41,970 bases of DNA from a virus: positions 1 to 41,970 of the IMG/VR virus record IMGVR_UViG_3300020176_000030; one strand, written 5' to 3'. A program made the position numbers and the translations under genes. The notes beneath the pieces were generated by a model, which saw only the letters and a program-made list of their open reading frames with translations, had not been told where the DNA came from and made no database searches. Shown here in pieces: positions 12,899-21,500 of the stretch. Numbering within the stretch: the stretch's first letter is position 1; each line of letters begins with the position of its first letter.

Positions 12899-13114
12899 TT
12901 ACATTCCTTCTTCGTTGGGATTGAAGCCATGCAGTGCGTTGCACTGGTCTAAGGCTTCGGAGTACAGCAGCACAGCTTTCGCTAGGCCGCTATTCGTGCG
13001 TACGTCTACCGCTGGATGCGGACAACGTACTGGTTCATTTACAGCGGAGGTGCTTGCACAGCCCATCAGCAACAGCATCAGGGACAGCAGCATCCCGCCA
13101 AGCAGGTTCTGCAT
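12899..13114 (-). CDS. Rz1: o-spanin (Rz1-like lipoprotein)
   Basis: A 71-residue outer-membrane lipoprotein. Residues 1-18 are a type II signal peptide with lipobox LMGC (Cys19 the lipidated residue after cleavage). The mature part is short and contains Pro and Cys (VRCPHPAVD). Its start lies inside the Rz gene in another frame, the classical nested spanin arrangement, and it extends beyond it. With the i-spanin it would span the periplasm and fuse the two membranes at the last step of lysis. Confidence 0.88.
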   Translation of the reverse strand: MQNLLGGMLLSLMLLLMGCASTSAVNEPVRCPHPAVDVRTNSGLAKAVLLYSEALDQCNALHGFNPNEEGM

Positions 13115-13334
13115 CGAGTGCCTCCTGTAGTGCGGACTCAGCGGCTTGCGCTTTTTGGCTAGCAGCCTGTACGGCCGCCTTGGTGCGCTGCAGCTGCCCC
13201 TGCAGGGCCGCTACCTCGCGAGTTCTCTGCTCGGCAATGCCCTTGTACTGCCCCGCGCTGGACCAGCCCCAGAGGGCCGCACAGGCGGTTATAGCACAGG
13301 CCGCCAGCAGGGCGATTACAAGTCTTGACGGCAC
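13035..13334 (-). CDS. Rz: i-spanin (Rz-like)
   Basis: A 99-residue inner-membrane spanin subunit. The N-terminal signal anchor (LVIALLAACAITACAALWGW) is followed by a periplasmic coiled coil (about residues 30-75, AEQRTREVAALQGQLQRTKA onwards), the normal Rz layout. The start is GTG 13334 behind GGAGGCAGCACT, overlapping the endolysin end by 19 bases. It should pair with the lipoprotein encoded in the overlapping frame downstream. Confidence 0.88.
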   Translation of the reverse strand: MPSRLVIALLAACAITACAALWGWSSAGQYKGIAEQRTREVAALQGQLQRTKAAVQAASQKAQAAESALQEALDAEPAWRDAAVPDAVADGLCKHLRCK

Positions 13335-13816
13335 AGTGCTGCCTCCGCTTTGCGACGGTTCTCAAGGCCCCTGACAGGCTTGCCACGCACGGTGGCCTTG
13401 TACCCTAGGGCTACCCCTAGCTTACCCTTCCACGGGGCCTCTATGGCCCGGCAGACGGCCGCCCAGTCGCCTCTGGCTATCGGCTCCTGCAGTACAGGGT
13501 GCCGCATACCGCCAAGGCCCACGTTGTAGGCCACGCTAGTGAGGGCCGCCTGTACGGACGCTGGGGCCGCTTTAGGCGTGAATTGCATGACCCCGGTATG
13601 GAAGTACTCGACGCGCTTCAAAAGCAGCGTATCGCACTCTTTGACCGTGTAGCGGGCCTTTACATCCCCGACCGTCTCCCCGTAGCACCAAGTAGGCACA
13701 CCGCCAATATCGGCATAGGGGACCAGCGACAGCCCTTCCTTCTGCCCTATGAAGCTGGCAGCCGCCACGAGGGCAGCCCCAGCGCCGAGCGCAATCAGTC
13801 GTTGTCTGAGCGACAT
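13316..13816 (-). CDS. SAR endolysin (GH24 lysozyme)
   Basis: A 166-residue muramidase that cuts peptidoglycan. The catalytic triad spacing Glu27-x8-Asp36-x5-Thr42 (KEGLSLVPYADIGGVPTWCYGET) is that of phage T4/P1/P22-type lysozymes. Residues 5-24 (QRLIALGAGAALVAAASFIG) are a weakly hydrophobic, Gly/Ala-rich segment typical of signal-arrest-release endolysins, which are exported tethered and freed when the membrane is depolarised; phiKMV has such an enzyme. ATG 13816 follows AAGGAGGAAGC; the longer open frame upstream is spurious. Confidence 0.92.
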   Translation of the reverse strand: MSLRQRLIALGAGAALVAAASFIGQKEGLSLVPYADIGGVPTWCYGETVGDVKARYTVKECDTLLLKRVEYFHTGVMQFTPKAAPASVQAALTSVAYNVGLGGMRHPVLQEPIARGDWAAVCRAIEAPWKGKLGVALGYKATVRGKPVRGLENRRKAEAALCRQDL

Positions 13817-14019
13817 GCTTCCTCCTTGGAGCGGGCCATACGGACCCACTTGTGCACGAGGAAGCCAACCTGCAGCGCAATCAGCAACAGGGTACCCACT
13901 TGGATCAGGACCGGGAGGTCTACGCCCAGCAGCGACAGGGAGGCTACGCCGCCAGCGGGGGTGGCCATAGCCAACTGCTGGGCCGCTTCGTGTTTGACGG
14001 ACATACTGTTTCCTTTCAT
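13795..14019 (-). CDS. holin with two possible starts
   Basis: A small membrane protein (74 residues from ATG 14019, 69 from ATG 14004) with one clear membrane segment (LPVLIQVGTLLLIALQVGFLV) and a charged tail (KWVRMARSKEEACRSDND). It would depolarise the membrane and release the SAR endolysin encoded next. The upstream ATG overlaps the terminase stop behind GGAGG; the second ATG follows AAAGGAAACAGT. The two forms differ by MKGNS, which adds a Lys, resembling lambda-type holin/antiholin pairs. Confidence 0.85.
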   Translation of the reverse strand: MKGNSMSVKHEAAQQLAMATPAGGVASLSLLGVDLPVLIQVGTLLLIALQVGFLVHKWVRMARSKEEACRSDND

Positions 14020-15803
14020 CTGCCGAACCTCCGCGACCACGCCTTGTGTCTGGGCCGCCCGGTGTTCTGTGATTGTTTGTGCAAGGACGAGCCCAGCGGG
14101 TCTTTGATAAACTCTGCAGCTCTGGCAGCAGCCCGAGCGGCCTTCTCCTTGTCCTCGTCAACCACGAGGAAGCCAGTGAGTTCCCGCACGAGCCCTTCAA
14201 GGGCGTCCAAGCGGTCGTCTTTGGCCAGAGAGCCGCGATCCGTGGTGATGTTGTGCATCTGGTGGAAGCCAGAGCGCACGTCTCGGTGTGCTGCTGCATA
14301 CGACTGCAGCAGCTCCTGATCCATCTCCAGAGCGGTGCGGTGCATAATGAGTCGGTGCTTCTGCATAACCGGGCGGATAGTGTCGATGATCCGGCGCTCT
14401 TTCTGCCCGACCGCACTACGTTCGTCCACCCCAACACCCTCAAGGCGCCTGCGACCGGATTCATCCAGTCCGTTGAAATGGTTCTGCACCAACTTGGTTA
14501 CGGTACCCGCACCCATGTTCCTCTCAATCAGCACGGTCTTTATACCAAACCGCTTACAAAGGTCCACGAGCTTATCGAGGTTGGTGTCTGAGACACCGCC
14601 TTGCCAGCCACCCCAACCCACAACGTGGATATAAGGCCCGACATGGCCGCCCACAGCGAATGCAATCTCGTCGCCGCCATCACCGGCCGGGTCGAGGTAC
14701 AGGGTCATCGCTTTGAGCGGTACAAAATGCTCTGTCTGCCCAGCCGGACGGTACATCTCCGCCTGTTGCACACAGAAGTCCGCTGGCAACTCCACTCGGA
14801 AGCGGGGCTCAGCGGACCAGAAGACGCTCTCGGGCACCTGTTCGTGGCTGTAGTCAGCCAGAATCAGGTCTCGGAGCTTCAATTGCTGACGCACTGCGTC
14901 GGACAGGGCGGTGTTGAGCATGAATTGCAGCTCAAATGTCTCAGGCCCTTGGTCAATCTCCTTCGCCAGCAGGTCTTGCTCGTTATAACGCTCGGGATCG
15001 GTAGGCCAGCCACGCGTACCGTCCAACCCACCGCCCATCTGGCAGCGAGGCCCGAGGATTTGCATGCGCTCAAGGATACTTGGCGCCAGCTTATCACCGT
15101 ACTTCTCCAGCTCGGACGGTTTTGGGAACCGGCCCGGCCAGATGCGTACTTGGAAGCCACGGCTCGGGAGGCCGTTGTAGATACTCTCGCGAGTCTGCGG
15201 GGTGCCGAGGTACAGGATGCGCCCGTGCGTACAGATCGAGGTGAACTCCTTGGACAGCGTAACTAGCATCGCGCGTTGCGTTGCAGTCAGGCCGTTCTTG
15301 GTCGTCTCAATGTCGTCGGGGATCAGTACGTCAGCACGGTAGCCCTGCAGGGATGCAGTGATACCGAGGCAGCAGACGCTGGGCGACTTGTCTACGCCCT
15401 TGAGCGACCAGTGTACGTCGAACTTCTCAGTCGAGGTACGGTCGCCGCTGTACTTATCGGGGCGTAGGTAGTCCAGCAAGTCCCAGCCGTGGATCAGGCC
15501 GTGCATGAGCATGCCGTTCTCGGCCGCCTTGTCACCGGCACCGGAGATTAGCAGCACCCGATTCGGAGGATTCTGCACTAGGCTCCAGACACCGTACAGA
15601 CAGGCGATGGTACTCTTGGCCTCGCCCCGCTGGGCAGCCACCATCGCCTTGTCCGGCCCGTCCTGCATGAAGTCCGCAATGTCTTCCTGCATCCACGTCA
15701 TGTCAAAGCCGAGGAACTCCATCGCGTCGCGGCAGAACTCGGAGAAGCGCGGGTACATCTCGCGGACCAGCGCCGCCTTGTTAAACCGTTCGCGAATGTC
15801 CAT
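14016..15803 (-). CDS. terminase large subunit (DNA maturase B)
   Basis: A 595-residue T7 gp19-like packaging motor and nuclease. The N-terminal ATPase has a Walker A-like AAQRGEAKST and a Walker B region DVLIPDDIETTKN. The C-terminal RNase H-like nuclease has LYLDPAGDGGDE with the first catalytic Asp and a late KDDRLDALEG. It pumps DNA concatemers into proheads through the portal and cuts them at the genome ends. ATG 15803 overlaps the small-subunit stop (TGATG); a GTG one codon earlier is possible. Confidence 0.95.
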   Translation of the reverse strand: MDIRERFNKAALVREMYPRFSEFCRDAMEFLGFDMTWMQEDIADFMQDGPDKAMVAAQRGEAKSTIACLYGVWSLVQNPPNRVLLISGAGDKAAENGMLMHGLIHGWDLLDYLRPDKYSGDRTSTEKFDVHWSLKGVDKSPSVCCLGITASLQGYRADVLIPDDIETTKNGLTATQRAMLVTLSKEFTSICTHGRILYLGTPQTRESIYNGLPSRGFQVRIWPGRFPKPSELEKYGDKLAPSILERMQILGPRCQMGGGLDGTRGWPTDPERYNEQDLLAKEIDQGPETFELQFMLNTALSDAVRQQLKLRDLILADYSHEQVPESVFWSAEPRFRVELPADFCVQQAEMYRPAGQTEHFVPLKAMTLYLDPAGDGGDEIAFAVGGHVGPYIHVVGWGGWQGGVSDTNLDKLVDLCKRFGIKTVLIERNMGAGTVTKLVQNHFNGLDESGRRRLEGVGVDERSAVGQKERRIIDTIRPVMQKHRLIMHRTALEMDQELLQSYAAAHRDVRSGFHQMHNITTDRGSLAKDDRLDALEGLVRELTGFLVVDEDKEKAARAAARAAEFIKDPLGSSLHKQSQNTGRPRHKAWSRRFGR

Positions 15804-16099
15804 CACTGGGCTCCGTACAGGGCCTCAACATCAGCGTCTACGAGACGCAGCTTATCCTTGAGGCGGGTTACGTTCGCTTCCCGCTTACCCTCTAGCTGCT
15901 TGCGCAGCTCCTCCAACTGGTCGTTGTCGGCAGGGTCACAGGTGATGCTGTTGTCCTTGAGGAACTTGGCAATGGCCGCTTTATCGGCTGCAGGCAGCGG
16001 GATAGGCGGGTCTTGCTCCATGTACCAGCGCAGCTCATTCAGCATCAGCTGGGCCAGCGCTTCGTGCAGTTCCCCGAGGATTCCTTGTTTAGCGGCCAT
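15803..16099 (-). CDS. terminase small subunit (DNA maturase A)
   Basis: A 98-residue acidic, helical protein immediately upstream of the large subunit, the T7 gp18 position. It is expected to recognise the concatemer and regulate the motor. The C-terminal half (LEELRKQLEGKREANVTRLK) is coiled-coil-like. The start follows TAGGAGGCTTT; a phage-promoter-like motif lies 18-29 bases upstream, so it may lead a packaging/lysis transcript. Confidence 0.85.
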   Translation of the reverse strand: MAAKQGILGELHEALAQLMLNELRWYMEQDPPIPLPAADKAAIAKFLKDNSITCDPADNDQLEELRKQLEGKREANVTRLKDKLRLVDADVEALYGAQ

Positions 16100-16107
16100 A
16101 AAGCCTC

Positions 16108-16413
16108 CTAGTCTAGTAGTGTGACAATTGACTCCCGGCTACAGCCGTAGTGCAGAGCCACCTGAAGCTGCAGCTTGAGCTGCGCGAGGGCTAGCTCTGG
16201 GTTGAATGGGCGCGGAGTCCAACCGATCACCAAAGCACCACCCTCGAAGCGGTACTGCGGAATGGCAGGGCCGTCCGGTGCATCCTCAGTGACGACTGGG
16301 TACCACGTGCCGAGGGTGTTGGCTGGCGTGAGTGTCTCTGGGAGACTGGTCTGCGGATAGAACCCGCGTACCTGCACCTCACTGCACAGGCCGTATAAAG
16401 GTGAGAACATCAT
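16108..16413 (-). CDS. small tail-region protein
   Basis: A 101-residue protein between the tail genes and terminase. It starts MMFSPLYGLCSEVQ behind GGGGAGCCTATTGC, overlapping the preceding stop (ATGA). It is rich in Pro and aromatic residues in the first 70 positions and helical at the end (ELALAQLKLQLQVALHYG). A structural or fibre-assembly role is suggested only by position. Its last codons (ESIVTLLD) also encode the promoter-like motif upstream of terminase. Confidence 0.75.
   Translation of the reverse strand: MMFSPLYGLCSEVQVRGFYPQTSLPETLTPANTLGTWYPVVTEDAPDGPAIPQYRFEGGALVIGWTPRPFNPELALAQLKLQLQVALHYGCSRESIVTLLD
16117..16128 (-). promoter_or_regulatory. phage RNA polymerase promoter candidate (packaging genes)
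   Basis: ATTGTCACACTA read on the minus strand, followed by CTAGACTAGGAGGC and the small terminase ATG. It shares the CACTA core of T7 (CTCACTATAG) and SP6 (GACACTATAG) promoters and is identical to the motifs at 33099, 37125 and, reversed, 12134. Confidence 0.65.
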
Positions 16414-17447
16414 GCAATAGGCTCCCCGAGTACGCCATACGACGAGTTAACGGTTGGGGTCATGATTGTGGTTGCGGTACCTGCGGTAATACCTGTCGGA
16501 CCACAGCGCAACACCCGAACAGAAGTGCCTGCATATACAGCACAGACGCCACCGTCAATAGGGTGCACTCCGGGCGGGCTGGGGGCCGTTGCGCCGAATA
16601 ATCCGGATATAGTGAAAGTCTCTACGGAGCCACTACCGTCCCACGGAGTCCTCAATACGGTAACGGTGGCACTAGAAACCCCCCACAAATACACGTACAC
16701 GCGATCCCGACCGACAAGATAACTAGAGCCGGGAAACGCGAGAGAAGGTATGATAACCTTACCGGACAGGGAGTTCTCTACAAGTCGTAGTGAGGATTGT
16801 GTGGAACTCTCTTGGCGCAGGAAGAAGGGTCCATACCCACCGTACAACCAGTTAGTCGTACCGCCGCTAGGCTCTATGAACGTATCCAGACTCGTCCACA
16901 CACCCCCAACCTTCCGCACCAGCCGCGCGCCTTGCATGTAGGTGGTGGGGTTGAACGCGGTGAGTAGCAAAGTGTCTGCGGATATCCACTGCAGCCCGAT
17001 TGCGGAGGTGAACCCCGAGGCCACGGCAGGGAAGGTTGCGTCTACAACCTTGGTCGCAGTCCGGGTTGTCGTGTTAAGACGCCACTCAGACACACCCGCA
17101 CTTGTTTGGAAGTATAGGAACTCCCCGTCCAAACTACACACACAATGGCCGTTGGGGTTGCTAGGTACGGTGATTGTTTGTCGCGTCCACGCCCCTGCGT
17201 TACGCCAGCCAATGACTACACTAGTCGTAGATACATGTTCCACGTAGAAACGGCCGAGAGGGTCTAGGCTGTAGGAGTACGGGGTGGTCCCTGTCGTACC
17301 TGTGCCGGGGGTGCTGGCCAACAAGGTTGGGGTGTACCCGTTGTAAAAGCGGGTGACGGTGCGGGTTGCACTAGCGACAAGGGACATGCCCTGCGATAGT
17401 GGCCACGTCAGATCGCCGAGGTCCCCGGAGCCTGCTCGTCTGAACAT
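16410..17447 (-). CDS. putative second tail fibre / receptor-binding protein
   Basis: A 345-residue beta-rich protein starting MFRRAGSGDLGDLTWPLSQG, with ATG overlapping the tail-fibre stop (TAATG). Ser, Thr, Gly and aromatic residues are spread evenly in repeated short strands (SLDPLGRFYVEHVSTTS, CSLDGEFLYFQTSAGVSEWR, WISADTLLLTAFN), in the manner of a beta-propeller or beta-helix adhesin. The preceding fibre is short and lacks an obvious receptor domain, so this protein may supply it. This rests on position and composition; no named family is recognised. Confidence 0.7.
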   Translation of the reverse strand: MFRRAGSGDLGDLTWPLSQGMSLVASATRTVTRFYNGYTPTLLASTPGTGTTGTTPYSYSLDPLGRFYVEHVSTTSVVIGWRNAGAWTRQTITVPSNPNGHCVCSLDGEFLYFQTSAGVSEWRLNTTTRTATKVVDATFPAVASGFTSAIGLQWISADTLLLTAFNPTTYMQGARLVRKVGGVWTSLDTFIEPSGGTTNWLYGGYGPFFLRQESSTQSSLRLVENSLSGKVIIPSLAFPGSSYLVGRDRVYVYLWGVSSATVTVLRTPWDGSGSVETFTISGLFGATAPSPPGVHPIDGGVCAVYAGTSVRVLRCGPTGITAGTATTIMTPTVNSSYGVLGEPIA

Positions 17448-18568
17448 TACTTCACATCCTTCGCTACAAGGTAGCCGTACCAAGCACCAGCTGCGCCGGT
17501 TGGGTTGAGTAGCTGCACAATGTCCGTACCCGCAGCGGTGAGCGTGGGTGCAGTACCGCCCGGCCACTTGGTCATAGCTGGCCACGTAATGGCCCCTGCC
17601 CCGCCGTTGACAATCTCCAACGTAACTTGGTTCAATACATTGGATGCGAGGTTCGACACAGACAAGGTTGCCCCAGACGCGGTGTTGGTCAGCTTCTGGT
17701 ATGTGCCGGAGAGTAGGTTGATAGTGTACGCAGTGCCGCTCGGGGTGATGGTGCTGGCCGGGGACTCTGTGATCCGACCAGTAAAGTCGGGGTCCTGCTC
17801 AACAGTAGCCACGGCAGCGGCAGCAGCGTTAGCGGTACTCAGGGCAGTAGCCGAGTTGTCCAGAGCGGTTTGCGCTTTACCGTCCACCGCGCCTGCTGTA
17901 CTGACTGCAGCGATAGCTGCGTCGAGTGCATCCTGAGCCTTGCCATCAATGGCGTTGGCCGTCTCCTCCGCGATCAGCGCCTTCGCGAATGCATTGTCCG
18001 CCGTTGCGCTAGCGATGCTTGCAGCTGTCTGGGCGTCGAGTGCCGTACCCTCAATACCTTCGGCGATGGCCTTAGCGGTATTTGCGGTGCTCAGCGCAGT
18101 GGCGGCGTTGTTCAGGGCCGTGGTAGCTTTGGCGTCTACCCCGTTAGCTACGCCTAGTGCACCAGCTGCTACAGCCTTGGCGGCCTCAGCAGCGGCAATG
18201 GCGGCAGTAATGTCTGCGTCAAGTTCGTCCGCGATAGCCTTGGACTGCGCAGCCGTCCCGACAGCCTCCTGCACCACGAATAGCAGCTGGTCGTTATTCT
18301 CGGCGATGTTCTTTGGGGTGAAGGGTACACCATTACGGTAGTCGTGCCGAATCTCTAGTGCAGAGGTGCTGCGGTACCGACGTACAACAGCCCCAGCCGC
18401 AGGGGCCGGGGTGATGCTGATGTTGCCGTCATTGATCCAAGTGAAGGTCGTGCTTACGCCATCGACCTCCACGAAGACCTCTGCCCGGTTCTGATAGACG
18501 AACGGGACAGTGTACGCAGAGCCTCCGACACTGACAGTTGAAACGTCAATATCAGGGACTTGTGCCAT
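17447..18568 (-). CDS. tail fibre protein (T7 gp17 N-terminal type)
   Basis: A 373-residue fibre. Residues 1-110 match the T7-type fibre anchor (SVGGSAYTVPFVYQNRAEVFVEVDG, TPKNIAENNDQLLFVVQE) that attaches to the tail. Residues 105-260 are an Ala-rich trimeric coiled coil with repeated units built on VDGKAQTALDNSATALSTAN. The remaining ~110 residues form a small beta-rich end with no recognisable receptor domain. The start follows GAGGAGTAATC at the end of the preceding gene. Confidence 0.9.
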   Translation of the reverse strand: MAQVPDIDVSTVSVGGSAYTVPFVYQNRAEVFVEVDGVSTTFTWINDGNISITPAPAAGAVVRRYRSTSALEIRHDYRNGVPFTPKNIAENNDQLLFVVQEAVGTAAQSKAIADELDADITAAIAAAEAAKAVAAGALGVANGVDAKATTALNNAATALSTANTAKAIAEGIEGTALDAQTAASIASATADNAFAKALIAEETANAIDGKAQDALDAAIAAVSTAGAVDGKAQTALDNSATALSTANAAAAAVATVEQDPDFTGRITESPASTITPSGTAYTINLLSGTYQKLTNTASGATLSVSNLASNVLNQVTLEIVNGGAGAITWPAMTKWPGGTAPTLTAAGTDIVQLLNPTGAAGAWYGYLVAKDVK

Positions 18569-18570
18569 GA

Positions 18571-21500
18571 TTACTCCTCAAGGGCGTTCTGCAGAGCAGC
18601 CACGCCGGGCATGATTGAAACGAAAGGAAGAACAGCTCGCGCTGCCTGTACTGCATCACCTGCAGCGGCTGCGCCCTCACCTTGGATAGCGTTACCCACT
18701 GCACCTGCGGCAGCCGGCGCGGCGTTAGCCAACCCGGTGATCGGGACAGAGATGCCACCACGGCCACCGGACAGGCCGACGATGCCAGCAGCGTCGCCAA
18801 TGAAGCCAAGGCCAGCAGTATAGCCAACAGCCTTCTGCATCAGGTCGGCAATGCCCTTCTCGTCGAAGGACACGTCCTCGCCTTTGCGGAACTCGTTGGC
18901 TGCTACCATGATGACGGTCAGTGGATATTGGTGCGCGAGCATCATAGCCAGCCCGGTGTACCCGGAGTTCTGGATGGTGCCACGCAGCAGTTTGTTGTGC
19001 GCGAATGCAACGAACGAACGGAACTGACCGAGCACCTGACCTACACCGGAGCGGGAGAAGCTGGAGCCCTGACCGGCGCGGCCGTACAGTACGCTATCGT
19101 CCATCATGCGTAGCACGACGTTCATCGCCGAGTCCACGTCGGCTTGTGCCCACGCATCCCAGTTCATGGCCCGAGCGTTCTTGCCGTTCATGCGGACGTT
19201 AGCCTGCACGGCTGCCTGCACTCGATCCCAGTCTGCACCTTTGAGTCCGTACTCTCGCACGAGCTTGAGCGCAGCGGCGTCACCATTGCTGGCGCGTACG
19301 AGGGTGTTCATGGCTAGGTTGCTGGATACACGGGTCTGCCACTGGTGCACGAACTTCATACCGTTCAGGATTGGCACAGCCTGCTGACCGTAGTGCAGCA
19401 CGCGGTCGATTGTGTGGTCGCCCTGCACAGCAAGGTTCGGCTCAAACTGCCGCAGCCACGGACGCACGCGTACGTCACGAGCAAGGTCCAGACCCAGCAC
19501 GGTACCCAGCTCGTCGTACAGGTCCGGGTCGCGCCCGATCTTACGGAGCACGCCAGCGATACCGGGGAACTGCTTGATGAACTCTGCACCGGTACGCGCA
19601 GCGCCATAGCGCCATGCGATGGTTGCAGTCTCCGCCACCTGCCACAGACCGGAAGCCTGCAGCATAGTAGCATGAGCGAACGACTTAGCACGCTGTGCGT
19701 ACGGACCAAGGATTGCGTCCTCTGGGCGGATACCCGTGAAGTCGCCGAGTAGGTAGTCCAGCTGCTTCATGCGGCCTTGAATGTCGGACTGGGTGCGGAA
19801 GGCGTTGAGTCCATCATCCGAACGGGCCACGGTAGCGGGGGCGCCTGCTGTGAAGTCGCCCTTCTGCGGCACGTAGTCCAGCATGTTGTCGGTGTGCTGC
19901 ATGATGATGCTGAGCACGGAGTCGTCTGGCATCGCACGGTCAGTCAGACCAAACAGGCTCTTGATGCTAGCCACGAAGGAGCTAAGCGCGGTCTTCTCCC
20001 GGCCCGGTATCCTGATCTTACGCAGCGCATCCTGTGCACGTGAATCAGACATAGCCCATGCCACCAACTCCTTTGGGTCTTTCATGATGTTGGTGGTCTT
20101 GGCCAGCTGTGCGAGGGAGCTATCCGGGTTCTTCTCCAGTTGCGCAGCAAGAGCCTTATGCAGCCTCGTCAACTCAGCTACGCCGGCGTGCACCTTAGCC
20201 GTCTTCGCATTCAGCGGCAGCTGGTGGATACGGTCCACCATGGTGACGGTTACGCTATGCGTTAGCTCGTGTAGTGCAGTCACTGGGTTGATTCCACGGC
20301 GACCGGGCACGTTGGCACCACGCAGCATTACCATACTCTCAACGATACCACCCTTGACGCGAGTGGCAGCAGCACCACCTGTACTGGGGCGTAGGAATAC
20401 CTCTGGCACATCGCCGGCAGTGACCTCGCGGACCAGTAGGTCGTGCCCTTGCTCACGCCAGAGCTTGAACACATCTGCTAGTCGCTTCGCATAGGTCTTC
20501 GTGTAGATCGTACCGACGTCTTTGGACAGTACGGCTAACAGGTCTTCCGGGTTGTCTGATTTGCGCAGTGCCTCGGAGATAATCTGCTCGTCCGGCGTTA
20601 GCTCAGTCGGGATCGCGGGTAGATTGCCACGCGGACCGCCGGTTGCAATCTCCTCCGCAGACTCTGATACAGTACCCTTCGGCTGCGTCTTCACCTGCCC
20701 GGCATTCTCAAAGCGTTCCTTGACATTCTGCTTGAACTCGGCCAGCTTGCGGTAATACTCCTCCGAACGGCCCTCCAAGGCCAGACGCTGCAGCTCTTTG
20801 AAGTCGTTGATGCTGGCGTCGTCGCCACCATAGCCTGCACGGGCAAGCGCACTGCGGCCAGTCATGGCCTGCATGTAGTTCTCGGCGACGCGGCTCAGGT
20901 CTGTGTCGATCATGTCCAGCATGCGTACGACCTTACCATTTGGTGCCACAGCGGTCAGGGTCATGTCTAGCGGCAGGCGTTCCTTGCCGTACTTGATGCG
21001 ACCACGCTCGCTAAGGTTCTGGTCGATACGGCCCATGACGGACTTGATAGTGCCTTCGTCTACACCAGCGTCCTTGAGCATTACGGCGATACCGTCGCTG
21101 TCGGCTTGGCCCAGTGCGCCCATGAAGTCGGCGCGCAGGCCACGCTGCTTGGCGTCCATGCGGGTCAGGATGGCGGTAGCGATGGTACCAGCCTCTGCCT
21201 TCTCCAGCCCTAGACCTGACATGACGGAGCGGGTCAGCAGCTCGCGGGTGAAGTCCCGGCCGTGCTCGACCTCAATGGCACGCATCTTGTTCTCATTCCA
21301 CGAGCGGTGGAAGTAGCCGGGGCGGCGCTGGAAGTCCTTGAAGCCGGGCAGCCCGGAGTCGCGGGCAAGCTCAGCCATCTGGCCCATCATGTCCTCGTAC
21401 TGGTCAGCCAGCTTACTGATGCGCGGGTTGCTGCTAGAGGTTACACTTCCGGTCTGGTTGAACTCAAAGTCCCGGCGTGCCAGCTCGACAGCGATACTAT

